Source: an uncultured Oscillospiraceae bacterium (GTDB lineage Bacteria; Bacillota; Clostridia; Oscillospirales; Acutalibacteraceae). From it: DNA of 64,000 nucleotides. Both the position numbers and the translations under genes were made by a program. The DNA is taken from positions 27,785 to 91,784 of the forward strand of contig URZE01000005.1 of NCBI GenBank assembly GCA_900552265.1. The letters are read 5' to 3'. This document shows positions 1 through 9,134 of the stretch, piece by piece. The notes below the pieces were generated by a model. That model had not been told where the DNA came from and ran no database searches. It saw only the letters and a program-made list of their open reading frames with translations. How positions within the stretch are numbered: position 1 is the stretch's first letter; every line of letters starts with the position of its first letter.

Positions 1-2924
1 CTTTCACTGATATTCTCTATCTTATATAGTTTATAATTACCTGATGAAAATTTATTATCGCAACATTCTTTTATTTTAGCTAAATCTTCAGACAAATTTG
101 TATCATTTTTTATGTCTATCGGTTCTGTTCCTTCTATTTCCTTTACACTTTCTATATCAAATCCCTTATTCGCTTTTACCGCAAATATATAAGAACTACC
201 TTGCGGAACTGTTACTGTTCCTTTTATTTCATAATCTTTATGTTTTCCAGATTCGTCTTTCTCAAAACCATAATATTTCATTCCGTCTGTTTCATTAAAG
301 TATAGAGGAATTTTATCACGATCAGGAATAACACTTATACAAAAACTTTTCCTCACTTTTTTTACCTTAATTATTAAAGCACCTGCACTATACTCTTTTT
401 TATATGGTACTTTGTTAGTATAATCTTCCCCATCATCAGGATCACCTATATCTAATTTATTGCCATTTTCATCTGTACGCTTTATAACATATTCATTGTC
501 GGCATTTTTAATCATTTCATAAATCTTTACGTCACTTTCACTACTAAAATTATATTCATCTTTAGGTTCAATCTTTATCTCTAACGCGCCATCATAACCA
601 ATTTTTACTCCCTGTTTCATCACTTTATTCTCATCATTATAAGTGCATTCAAAGTTATTTCCAAAAAAAGAACTACTATTTACAAAATTCTCTGCTGTTA
701 AATCTTTAACCTGACCCTCAGGGTAATCCACAACTACACATTGATCTGGATAAACTATATTCGCAAACGATATATCATTTGTTGAATTAGGAGTTACGTT
801 CTCATTGAAAGTTACTTCAATAATTCTACTTTTTAATAAATTATCATTGATGTCATAGTCAACCCGTCTATTATTCTTCTTAACTTTGTAATTAACAATT
901 CCTGTACCTAATTCATTCACTATTACTCCTGAATCTTCTAATCTTTCTATATCAGTTTTAGTTAGAATATTATTTTTTATTCCTCCATCCTCTCCTAAGC
1001 GAACAAAATAATATTCAGGTACACCATATGTTGCAGTATACTCAACATGTGGTTGGTTTTTAAGATCAATCGTATCATTGTCTGATCCTATATATTTACC
1101 ATCTTCAGTTCCTTTTTTAATAGGCATAATCTGAACTGAACAATCGATACCCTCAGATCTATAAAATTTCAATTTACAATCATAACCCGTTACAGTAGAA
1201 GAATTTAAATTTATTTCAAGGTCACCAACTACGCGTGTAATGTCAACGTAAACGTATGCAAACGCATCCTCAAATCCATTATGGCCACCGCCTTCTTTAT
1301 CATCTTGTTCAAATTTATACATTATTACTCCATCTGGCGCAGCGGACTTTACTGAATCTATATTAGTAATTAACTCTTTGATAGGTCCATTATTTTCATC
1401 ACGATCTCCTCCATAAGTTCCTTGATATATTCCATTTAATTTATTAAATCTATACCATTTTTTTAATTCAATACGGAATGCAAAAGATTTTCCATGTGGA
1501 CAATAATCACTTGCCATATAATCACCGTTGTATTTTAATGGACTACCATTTAGACCCTTTAGGTATTCATAGTCCGATCCACTACCGTTAGGCTCATATT
1601 CACATATTTTAATATCAGCAATGTCCGAGAGATTTCCTTTATCTAAACTAAATTTAACATCATACTTATTTAGGGTTATATTGCATATATATATCTCAAC
1701 AAACTCTTTATCAGCGTAATATTTGATTTCATCTTCTCCTAAAGTAACTTCTATTACTGCAGAACCTGCAGTCGACTCTTCTTCATTTGATTTTGTTTCT
1801 TGGTCATTCTGGTCAGTCAATAATTTTAAATTTATACTTGATTTATTATATTTATTCTCCATTTTTATTGTAAATTTTCGAGGAGTTTTGTATTCCATTA
1901 ATATACTTTTTATGTCGATAGGACTTTCTGAATTTTCAAGGTATACTTTTGCAACATCATTTTTTACAAAGCCATTTTCATCATTATAGTCTCCAATTTC
2001 ACTCATAAATTTGATCTTATATTTGTCAAAAACTATATTGTCAATTTTAAAAGTTGTATCTTCTGTAAATTTGCTAATGTCGATAATTATGCTCTTTACA
2101 GGATGGTACTTTTCTTCTTCTGTTTTTAATTCACACTGAACATTCTCATCATTACCATCACTTTTTACTAATTTTACATTTACAAATGATGCGGTTTTAT
2201 CAGCGTAAAAAACATATCCTAATTTAGGAGTAACAATTATACTTTTGTCAATTCCACTTTCAACATCTTCTATGGTATAATCTTCTCCATCATTACCCTC
2301 AATTAAATTACCTCTAAAACTGACAGTTGCACGATCTGCAAGACAATATTCCCCATTACCTTTCAGCGTAACATCAAATTTATTAATTACCAAAAACCTG
2401 ATACAAATAGATCCTACATTACTTTCTGTACCTGTAAGATTTAAGTTATCCAAACTAATTGTTATTATTTCTTCAGATGGTTCTAGAGATCCTTCAAAAC
2501 TTAAATCAGCTGTCCCTACAACATTACCATCTTCACCCATAGCACAGTAATAAGAAGTAGTAGTTTTAAATTTTCTATTTTTTATCTTAATTTGTACACT
2601 GCCACTTCCTATCTTAATTCCGTCGTTTTGCCAATTATGCCAGTTTGTTCCATCATCTACAGAATAATACATTTCCTCACAAAAATTTCCAATACTTTGG
2701 TTGTCCAAAAGTTCTCCATTAATATTACAAAATTCTATTTTCAGTGGGTAATCAGCTTCGGCACCATAAACCACATTATCATTTCCAAATGAGTAAAAAC
2801 ACACAAAAAGTGCAACACAACACGCCACGGCAAAAAACATCCACCCCATTAATGTGTTCAATACCTCAACTATATTCCTATTTTTAGTTTTCCACTTTTC
2901 AACATTAAAAAATTTTTTCATCAT
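1..2924 (-). CDS. Large surface/exported protein, 3' part beyond window edge
   Basis: The minus strand is open from about 2933 to the window edge, so at least about 974 residues are encoded and the C-terminus is missing. The ATG at 2924 lies 10 nt after GGGGAG (2940-2935); ATG 2933 and GTG 2930 are possible but sit very close to that site. Residues about 22-46 form one strong hydrophobic segment (LMGWMFFAVACCVALFVCFY), acting as a signal anchor. The rest is hydrophilic and rich in Asp, Asn, Lys and Tyr, with many short beta-like units of the type NKFDVTLKGNGEY and NKYDVKFSLDKGN, which suggests repeated beta-sandwich modules. No catalytic motif was seen. It is probably an extracellular surface protein (inference); I do not recognise the family. 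Confidence 0.75.
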   Translation of the reverse strand, partial: MMKKFFNVEKWKTKNRNIVEVLNTLMGWMFFAVACCVALFVCFYSFGNDNVVYGAEADYPLKIEFCNINGELLDNQSIGNFCEEMYYSVDDGTNWHNWQNDGIKIGSGSVQIKIKNRKFKTTTSYYCAMGEDGNVVGTADLSFEGSLEPSEEIITISLDNLNLTGTESNVGSICIRFLVINKFDVTLKGNGEYCLADRATVSFRGNLIEGNDGEDYTIEDVESGIDKSIIVTPKLGYVFYADKTASFVNVKLVKSDGNDENVQCELKTEEEKYHPVKSIIIDISKFTEDTTFKIDNIVFDKYKIKFMSEIGDYNDENGFVKNDVAKVYLENSESPIDIKSILMEYKTPRKFTIKMENKYNKSSINLKLLTDQNDQETKSNEEESTAGSAVIEVTLGEDEIKYYADKEFVEIYICNITLNKYDVKFSLDKGNLSDIADIKICEYEPNGSGSDYEYLKGLNGSPLKYNGDYMASDYCPHGKSFAFRIELKKWYRFNKLNGIYQGTYGGDRDENNGPIKELITNIDSVKSAAPDGVIMYKFEQDDKEGGGHNGFEDAFAYVYVDITRVVGDLEINLNSSTVTGYDCKLKFYRSEGIDCSVQIMPIKKGTEDGKYIGSDNDTIDLKNQPHVEYTATYGVPEYYFVRLGEDGGIKNNILTKTDIERLEDSGVIVNELGTGIVNYKVKKNNRRVDYDINDNLLKSRIIEVTFNENVTPNSTNDISFANIVYPDQCVVVDYPEGQVKDLTAENFVNSSSFFGNNFECTYNDENKVMKQGVKIGYDGALEIKIEPKDEYNFSSESDVKIYEMIKNADNEYVIKRTDENGNKLDIGDPDDGEDYTNKVPYKKEYSAGALIIKVKKVRKSFCISVIPDRDKIPLYFNETDGMKYYGFEKDESGKHKDYEIKGTVTVPQGSSYIFAVKANKGFDIESVKEIEGTEPIDIKNDTNLSEDLAKIKECCDNKFSSGNYKLYKIENISE

Positions 2925-3117
2925 CTTCACCATTCTCCCCATAAAATTATGTTTATATGATACCTTTTTTAAATTATTTTTCACATTTTAATATTGAATA
3001 TATTTAAAAATATTATATCATGCACTATTACAATTTTCAACACAAATATATCTATATACAACAAATTTATAATAGTTGATAATTATTATTGGCAATAACT
3101 CATATTTAATGTAAGAC

Positions 3118-3156
3118 AAAAAAGCCATTTAAAAGCAACAAAACTCTTAAATAGCT
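3118..3156 (-). terminator. Probable terminator of the trxA-trxB unit
   Basis: An imperfect hairpin (AGCCATTTAAAAG at 3123-3135 against CTCTTAAATAGCT at 3144-3156) is followed on the minus strand by a T run. It lies just past the trxB stop. Confidence 0.55.
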
Positions 3157-3191
3157 ATTTAACTAATATACAATTTTATCAAAAAGTAAGG

Positions 3192-4106
3192 TTACTGTGC
3201 GATTCGTCTTACAAAATTTGCAGCTGCATTACCCGCAACAGCTCCATCGCCCACAGCAGTAGCAATTTGTCGCAACGGCTTAACTCTACAATCACCCGCA
3301 ACAAATACGCCTTTCAAATTTGTTTTGCAGTCTTCAGAGCAATTAAAATAATCACCATCCGTCATATCAATTTTTCCTCGATATATCTCATTACACGGCT
3401 GATAACCTATTGCAATAAACACTCCCTCAATTTGCAAAATTTTATCAATTTCTCCACTGCTAACCACAACGAATTCAACAACCTTGTCACCTTTTATCTC
3501 TTTTACAACACTTTCAAACATTATTTCTATATTTGAAGTTTTTTTCACAGTGTCAACCAAAATTTTTTCTCCACGAAATTCTTTCTTTCTTACAATCATA
3601 GTAACTTTATGACAAATTCCTGACAAATAGAGAGCATCTTCAAGCGCTGTATTTCCTCCGCCCACAATTACAACCGACTTACCCTTAAAAAATGCTCCGT
3701 CACAGGTTGCACAATAAGAAACTCCTTTACCAGAAAATTCTTTTTCTCCAACACAACCCAACATTCTCCGCTTCAAACCGTTAGCAATTATTACAGCCTG
3801 AGATAAAATTTTTTCTCCACCTGAAATCACAGTTTCTTTTGATTCATTTTCGAAATTCACATCGATTACTTCTCCGAAAACAAACTTTATTCCTAAATTT
3901 GTTGCCTGTTCATAAAGTGTTTGAGCAAAATCTGCACCCGATATTTTGACAAATCCCGGATAATTTTCAATAGTTTCTATGATAGACGTCTGCCCCCCAT
4001 AGATATTCTTTTCAACAACTGTAACCTTGAATCCCGCTCTCGCAGCGTAAATAGCAGCCGTAATTCCTGCCGGTCCAGCTCCTATTATCAGTATATCAGT
4101 TATCAT
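3192..4106 (-). CDS. trxB: Thioredoxin reductase
   Basis: NADPH-dependent flavoenzyme that reduces thioredoxin in the cytoplasm. The N-terminal FAD-binding motif GAGPAG is near residues 9-14, the redox-active CATC pair is at about 132-135, a second dinucleotide motif GGGNTALEDA follows, and the C-terminal FAD motif GVFVAGDCR is present. The length of 304 aa is normal for the low-Mr bacterial class. I place the start at ATG 4106, seven bases after AGAGG; the upstream GTG at 4112 overlaps that ribosome binding site. The thioredoxin gene lies immediately upstream on the same strand, so enzyme and substrate are probably co-transcribed. Confidence 0.96.
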   Translation of the reverse strand: MITDILIIGAGPAGITAAIYAARAGFKVTVVEKNIYGGQTSIIETIENYPGFVKISGADFAQTLYEQATNLGIKFVFGEVIDVNFENESKETVISGGEKILSQAVIIANGLKRRMLGCVGEKEFSGKGVSYCATCDGAFFKGKSVVIVGGGNTALEDALYLSGICHKVTMIVRKKEFRGEKILVDTVKKTSNIEIMFESVVKEIKGDKVVEFVVVSSGEIDKILQIEGVFIAIGYQPCNEIYRGKIDMTDGDYFNCSEDCKTNLKGVFVAGDCRVKPLRQIATAVGDGAVAGNAAANFVRRIAQ

Positions 4107-4142
4107 TTTCACACCTCTTTACAATCCACACCCATACAATTT

Positions 4143-4472
4143 TTAAATTTTTACATAAAAATCTGATTTTATCAAATCAAAAATTTTCTCTTCGGGCATA
4201 AATCCTGTTTCACGTCTAATTAATTCTCCATTCAAAAAGAACAGCAATGTTGGAACTGACATTATTTCATACTTGTTTGCAAGTTCGGGATACTTATCAA
4301 TATCAATTTTAACAATTTCTAAACTATCACCCAGTTTTTCAGAAATTTTCTCCAACACCGGACTAAGCATTTTACAAGGACCACACCATGAGGCAAAAAA
4401 ATCGATTATTACCGGCTTAGAAATATTTTTTAATTCTTTTTCAATATTTTCTACTTTTAATTCTGTATCCAC
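4143..4472 (-). CDS. trxA: Thioredoxin
   Basis: Small dithiol redox carrier, the substrate of the adjacent reductase. The active-site motif ASWCGPCKM is intact, as is the cis-proline segment SVPTLLFF. The start is a GTG at 4472, seven or so bases after AAGGAGAGG. A longer reading from ATG 4517 adds 15 residues that look unlike thioredoxin and would leave that strong ribosome binding site inside the gene. From the GTG the product is 109 aa, the usual thioredoxin length. It lies between mtaB upstream and trxB downstream, all on the minus strand. Confidence 0.95.
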   Translation of the reverse strand: MDTELKVENIEKELKNISKPVIIDFFASWCGPCKMLSPVLEKISEKLGDSLEIVKIDIDKYPELANKYEIMSVPTLLFFLNGELIRRETGFMPEEKIFDLIKSDFYVKI

Positions 4473-4524
4473 TTTGATCCTCTCCTTAAAATATACGTTA
4501 TTAATAGTATTATTCACAAATAAG

Positions 4525-5814
4525 TTACTTAAATAACCCTTCTATAAAATTTTCTCTTACGCAAGACAAATATGTTTTTACAATCTTACCTCTGACATCG
4601 TACGGAAATCGAGTCTTTACTGAAATATAGTTAGGCGTATAACCTTCATAAAATCCCAAATCATCAACTGTTTCATACAAGACGTCAGCAAAATTCTCCA
4701 AAAAACCACTAAGAACAATTTTACTTCTTTTATCAGATTTTTCAATCACTTTTTTAACTCTCTCAGCTTTTGTATTCCTGCTTATTTGATTCTCCATAGC
4801 AGCTGCCGGAGTGTTAGGACGTGGAGAATAAGGAAACACATGTACTTTCAAAAATTCTGCTTCATCGATAATTCTGATCGTATCATTAAAATCTTCTTCA
4901 GTCTCACCTGGAAATCCCACCATAATATCAGTTGTAATTGAAGCGTCTTTAAAGGTAGATCTGAGCTTATTTACAACTTTAAGATATTCTTCTCTATTAT
5001 ATCGCCTTCTCATAATTTTTAATATTTTATCCGAACCGCTCTGTAAGGATAAGTGAAACTGGGGACAAAGTTTCGATTCTTTTGAAAGCTCATTTATTAA
5101 ATCATCCGTCATCAAATCCGGTTCAAGAGAGCCTAATCGAATTCTCTCAATTCCGGGAATTTCAGCAACAACGTGAACCGCATCTGCAAGATTACAACCC
5201 AAATCAAATCCATAAGATGAAAGATTTATTCCTACAAGAACAATTTCCTTGTAACCGTTTTCGGAAATCATTAGTGCATCATTTCTTAACTGTTCAATCG
5301 ATTTTGAACGAACACGTCCACGGGCATATGGAATAATACAATAACTGCAAAATCTATTACATCCGTCTTGTATTTTCAAAAAAGCACGAGAACGATTTTG
5401 AGAATGATTTACTACACCATTTTCAAATTTAATTAAATTTTTTATCGGCTCTATATTAAATATTTGATTTTTTTTATATAAAAATTCACTCACCATTTTA
5501 GGAATCAACGATTTATTACTGTTTCCCACAATTATATCGATGTCCTTAATTTTTTGAGCAATATCGGGTTCAGCTTGAGGCATACACCCTGTAAGAGCCA
5601 AAATACAATTCTTATTTATTCTTTTTACTCTATGTATGGTTTGACGAAGTTTACGGTCACTTTCACCTGTCACAGTACAGGAGTTTATTATTACCACTTC
5701 AGCTGAATCAAATCCCGAAACAAAATTAAAATTCTCTTTTGTCATGGCCTCACGTATATCTTCAGATTCACACTGATTAACTTTGCAACCAAATGTAATA
5801 ATATTAAAAGTCAT
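4525..5814 (-). CDS. mtaB: tRNA t6A37 methylthiotransferase MtaB
   Basis: Radical-SAM enzyme that converts t6A to ms2t6A at position 37 of ANN-decoding tRNAs. It begins with the UPF0004 domain (MTFNIITFGCKVNQCES), has the CxxxCxxC cluster motif CNRFCSYCIIPYARG, the loop SLQSGSDKILKIMRRRYNRE, and ends in a TRAM-like region. The substrate call (MtaB rather than MiaB) rests on the GCKVNQCES start and the 429 aa length. ATG 5814 has GGAGAT seven bases upstream. An in-frame extension to 5922 would run through the tRNA-Val gene and is rejected. Confidence 0.92.
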   Translation of the reverse strand: MTFNIITFGCKVNQCESEDIREAMTKENFNFVSGFDSAEVVIINSCTVTGESDRKLRQTIHRVKRINKNCILALTGCMPQAEPDIAQKIKDIDIIVGNSNKSLIPKMVSEFLYKKNQIFNIEPIKNLIKFENGVVNHSQNRSRAFLKIQDGCNRFCSYCIIPYARGRVRSKSIEQLRNDALMISENGYKEIVLVGINLSSYGFDLGCNLADAVHVVAEIPGIERIRLGSLEPDLMTDDLINELSKESKLCPQFHLSLQSGSDKILKIMRRRYNREEYLKVVNKLRSTFKDASITTDIMVGFPGETEEDFNDTIRIIDEAEFLKVHVFPYSPRPNTPAAAMENQISRNTKAERVKKVIEKSDKRSKIVLSGFLENFADVLYETVDDLGFYEGYTPNYISVKTRFPYDVRGKIVKTYLSCVRENFIEGLFK

Positions 5815-5882
5815 ATGAATATCTCCAAAATTAAGTAAAAAATATAGCCCCCTAACACCGGGAGCTCTGTATTTAATAAATT

Positions 5883-5958
5883 TGGTGGACGTTAACGGAC
5901 TCGAACCGCTGACCCTTCGCACGTCAAGCGAATGCTCTACCAGCTGAGCTAAACGTCC
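5883..5958 (-). tRNA. tRNA-Val (GAC)
   Basis: Complete cloverleaf: acceptor GGACGTT pairs with AACGTCC, D-arm GCTC/GAGC, anticodon stem TTCGC/GCGAA with loop TTGACGT giving anticodon GAC, and T-loop TTCGAGT. The 3' CCA is encoded (5883-5885). It lies 68 bp upstream of mtaB. Confidence 0.97.
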
Positions 5959-6033
5959 TCAACAAATTTATTATAACATATAAAAATAAAAATGCAAACT
6001 AAATTTTTAAAAAATCTAGTCTGCATAAAACTA

Positions 6034-7707
6034 TTACTCTAAAATCCCCAATTTTGCAAATCTTTCACGTATACCTCTAAACTGTTCTGTCAGTTTAGGA
6101 TCATCCTTGAGTAAAATATCATAACACCACTTACCGTGGGAACTCGTAATTTTTTTATCTCTATATTCCTTTGCCCTTCCAAAAGCACCACTCAACAATG
6201 CTTCGTCCTCTTCCGTAGCTATTCCTTGTTCTTTATTTTCAAGAGCTCTATTTAAGTCATTCTCTAAATTTATGCGTCTCGCACCTTTCTCGATATCATA
6301 CTTTACATCCCAACTTATTACAAATTTCGGAGCTGCTCCAGATCCACCTGCCATCATTCCCGCATCTGGAGAACTAAACTTATCCATATATGCTGAAGCC
6401 TTATCCGGGTCATTCATCGCATCCAGCGCTGCTAAATATTCCATCTCTAAACTTCTTGCTTCTGATCCTAATTCTTCTGCCTTTCCAAACGAATCATTAA
6501 TTTCACGTAATTTCGAATCTTTGCTTACTACAATTCCTTTTGCTTTGCTTATTATATCATCGAGCCTTTTCCTGTATTCTGCAACTTTATCTATCACTGA
6601 CTTCTGTTGTGGCGTCATATCATCTTTTGCAGTCGGTACTTTTCCCAATCGTTTTTCCAACTCCACCATGTCATTCTTAACTACATCTATTGCATTTATC
6701 TGTCTACCTGCTATTAAGACAGCCATTTTATCCTTTTCCTTTGATTTAGAACCTTCTCTCGCAGATTCCTCGACACTTCTACCAGATTTTTTATCAATAA
6801 CTAATTTCTTTGGTTCAAATGGTGCTGGCGGTGGCGGTGGCGGTGGCGGTGCTGCTGGCGGTGCTGCTGGCGGTACTACACCCCTCCCTGCATTGTCGTA
6901 AATTTTTTTCGCATTAACAAAATCTTCTTTCCACTTCTTTAATTGATCAGAAGTCATACCTGATTTATCTGCATACCTTATTCTACGCCAACTATCATAT
7001 GCATCTCTTTGTTCTCTTGACATATTCTCTTCTTGTTTTTTTGTCAACACCGGAAGATTGATTTCAAAATCTACCTCATCTTCATGTTTACGTTCAGGTG
7101 ACATCACTTCTGACACCCGTCTCCTTACTAATGAACCCGGTGCTTCATTGTTTTCCTCTGATAACGAATCCAGTACTTTATCGTTTCCCTCTGATGTTGA
7201 TTTATTATATTTAACTGCAGCAACCACTACAATAACAGTAGCAAGAGTGGCAGCAGTCACTATAAAACTCGAAATGACTGGATGATTATTAAACCATTCT
7301 TTTGTTTCACCCCATTTACTGGAAATAAATTCTTTACTATCAGAGACAAATTTTTTAAAACGACTAGTAGAAGGCTGTCCCTCACCCGGATTTGTAGCAC
7401 TCGCTGAAGGTGCAGATAATGGTAAAAGCATTAATGCAGCCAATCCAGCAGACGTTGCCTTTTTCCCAAATTCGGCAGCACCTCCTGACACATTTACCAA
7501 AGTATCTTCATTTACTTTCTCCACTCCCAATAATGAATAATCTTCAAGCAATTTCGCTACACTTTCATCAAATTCTTCTTCACTTATACTACTATCTTTA
7601 CTCAACACAAACTCATACATATCATCCATTGTTTCTTGTTCTAAAAATTTCTTCAATTCTTCTCTATCTTCCGATATTTTTACCAGTATTTTTTCTGTTT
7701 TATTCAT
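6034..7707 (-). CDS. Gly-Gly-leader membrane protein with polyproline stretch
   Basis: Unrecognised 557 aa protein. Residues 1-76 form an acidic, helical leader ending in VNVSGG, close in layout to Nif11-like/double-glycine leaders (inference). Next come a short hydrophobic stretch (about 85-104, ending SAPSASA) and a clear transmembrane helix (about 144-164). The remainder is hydrophilic: three short units beginning MSREQ, MTSDQ and MTPQQ, a proline tract at about 278-296 with eight consecutive prolines, and helix-rich Lys/Glu segments. ATG 7707 is used because AAGGAGG lies nine bases before it; the in-frame ATG at 7716 touches the ribosome binding site. The neighbouring upstream gene shares the first 76 residues almost exactly but has a different C-terminus. 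Function unknown; exported cargo or effector is possible. Confidence 0.85.
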   Translation of the reverse strand: MNKTEKILVKISEDREELKKFLEQETMDDMYEFVLSKDSSISEEEFDESVAKLLEDYSLLGVEKVNEDTLVNVSGGAAEFGKKATSAGLAALMLLPLSAPSASATNPGEGQPSTSRFKKFVSDSKEFISSKWGETKEWFNNHPVISSFIVTAATLATVIVVVAAVKYNKSTSEGNDKVLDSLSEENNEAPGSLVRRRVSEVMSPERKHEDEVDFEINLPVLTKKQEENMSREQRDAYDSWRRIRYADKSGMTSDQLKKWKEDFVNAKKIYDNAGRGVVPPAAPPAAPPPPPPPPAPFEPKKLVIDKKSGRSVEESAREGSKSKEKDKMAVLIAGRQINAIDVVKNDMVELEKRLGKVPTAKDDMTPQQKSVIDKVAEYRKRLDDIISKAKGIVVSKDSKLREINDSFGKAEELGSEARSLEMEYLAALDAMNDPDKASAYMDKFSSPDAGMMAGGSGAAPKFVISWDVKYDIEKGARRINLENDLNRALENKEQGIATEEDEALLSGAFGRAKEYRDKKITSSHGKWCYDILLKDDPKLTEQFRGIRERFAKLGILE

Positions 7708-7728
7708 TCCTTTCATCCTCCTTAATAA

Positions 7729-8871
7729 TTAATCCATGTTATAAAATAAAGGTTTAAGTTTAACTAAATTTTCATTATTTTCATCATAATTAATATAAAA
7801 TTTATGCGGAGGGAACAAGCGATATCCTTCTGTATCTCTCACTAAATTGAAGTCAGAACCTACCATTGCCAACTTTTCTCTAGACCAAGTTGTCAATGAC
7901 GCTGCCAAATTAGTAAACACAGGTACAGTATTTTGTGTATAACCATTCGCCGCAACTCCTAGCAAAAATCTATAAATACCTTCTTCACTCTTAGTCAACT
8001 CACAACCATATCCACCTCTTCTAGCCACTTTATTCAAGACTTTTTCAACAGCAATCCCTATACCTTCCTTCGTTGCATCTCCAGCAACTTCCGTCACCGC
8101 ACTTATCATCTCCGCCTGATTAAAGGCCTTACCACGATTCCAATTAATAATTTTTCTTCCTCCAAATGCTCCAAACAACAAACCACACTTAGATCCTTTA
8201 CGACCTAAATTATCCCTATAACCACCCCAATTAACTAAAGTTTTGAGGTCAACCGGTTGGGGACTTTGTGCCTTCGATTTGCTTTCAGATTGCGATGGTG
8301 ATCTCACCCCAAATTCAACTTTTGATTTATCGTCAGAAGACTGAGATTCACTACTACTGTTCGGGTTACTACGCCTACTTGCTACCACAACTATAGTAAT
8401 CATAGCAAGAGTACTGGCAGTCGCTATCGTAGCAGAAATAATCGGATGATTTTTAATACACTCTTTAGTATTTTTCCATTTATCGGAAATAAATTCTTTA
8501 CTATCGGAAGCAAATTTCCTCAAACGTCCACCGATAGCCTGTAATTCACCTGAATTTACAGCACCTACCGAAGGTGGAAACGCTGGCAAAAGCATTAACG
8601 CAGCTAACCCAGCAGATGTTACCTTTCTCCCAAGCTCAGCAGCACCTCCCGACACATTTACCAAGGTGTTTTCATTCACTTTCTTCACTCCCAATAACGA
8701 ATAATCTTCAAGTAATTTTGCTACACTTTCATCAAATTCTTCTTCACTTATGCTACTATCTTTATTCAACACAAACTCATACATACCATCCATTGTTTTT
8801 CGTTTTAAAAACTCTTCCAATTCCTCATTATTCTCCAATATTTTAACTAGCACTTTTTCCGTTTTATTCAT
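7729..8871 (-). CDS. Gly-Gly-leader membrane protein, paralogous leader
   Basis: Unrecognised 380 aa protein. The first 76 residues, from MNKTEKVLVKI to VNVSGG, closely match those of the downstream gene, with the same length and the same core SISEEEFDESVAKLLEDY. A hydrophobic stretch after the SGG and a second helix (IISATIATASTLAMITIVVV) follow the same layout. The C-terminal roughly 170 residues, with GLLFGAFGGRK and FLLGVAANGYTQN, are unrelated to the downstream cargo. ATG 8871 follows GAGGAGGAGAAA; the earlier in-frame ATGs encode only acidic residues that come from reading the ribosome binding site. The 21 bp gap to the next gene suggests an operon. A decayed copy of this C-terminal region lies directly upstream. 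Confidence 0.85.
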   Translation of the reverse strand: MNKTEKVLVKILENNEELEEFLKRKTMDGMYEFVLNKDSSISEEEFDESVAKLLEDYSLLGVKKVNENTLVNVSGGAAELGRKVTSAGLAALMLLPAFPPSVGAVNSGELQAIGGRLRKFASDSKEFISDKWKNTKECIKNHPIISATIATASTLAMITIVVVASRRSNPNSSSESQSSDDKSKVEFGVRSPSQSESKSKAQSPQPVDLKTLVNWGGYRDNLGRKGSKCGLLFGAFGGRKIINWNRGKAFNQAEMISAVTEVAGDATKEGIGIAVEKVLNKVARRGGYGCELTKSEEGIYRFLLGVAANGYTQNTVPVFTNLAASLTTWSREKLAMVGSDFNLVRDTEGYRLFPPHKFYINYDENNENLVKLKPLFYNMD

Positions 8872-8892
8872 TTTCTCCTCCTCTTCAAAAAT

Positions 8893-9060
8893 CATCACTT
8901 ACTACGAAATAATAATTTATATCCAACTAATTTCTTATTATTTCATCACAATTAATATAAAATCTGTACGAAACAACACTCACCAGGAGTACCCGTAACA
9001 ACAAAACTAGCAGCTATACCAAACACTAATCTCGTTTTCTCTACAAATTAATACAACTCT
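8893..9060 (-). pseudogene. Remnant of a third Gly-Gly-leader paralog
   Basis: The minus strand here can be aligned by eye with the 3' end of the gene at 7729-8871. RLVFGIAAS matches YRFLLGVAAN, and RFYINCDE matches KFYINYDE. Stops and frame changes interrupt it, and no leader portion remains. It sits between a strong promoter and the intact copies, so it looks like the end of a deleted first copy that now serves as a 5' untranslated leader. Confidence 0.6.
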
Positions 9061-9105
9061 TTTCTAAAATTAACGTCTCAATAATCCAATACTAACTATG
9101 TCGTT

Positions 9106-9134
9106 ATTATATATTATATTACACCAATTGTCAA
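9106..9134 (-). promoter_or_regulatory. Strong sigma-A-type promoter for the Gly-Gly-leader operon
   Basis: Perfect minus-strand consensus: TTGACA (9134-9129), a 17 bp spacer, TATAAT (9111-9106). The -35 box contains the stop codon of the upstream exported-protein gene. It would drive the remnant and both intact Gly-Gly-leader genes. Confidence 0.8.

Noticed and set aside
5815..5922. N-terminal extension of mtaB to 5922
   Set aside because: It runs through the tRNA-Val gene and bypasses the clear start at 5814 with GGAGAT upstream.
6272..6901. 209-codon plus-strand ORF with a glycine tract
   Set aside because: Antisense shadow of the proline-rich Gly-Gly-leader gene; the glycines are the complement of the proline codons and there is no ribosome binding site.
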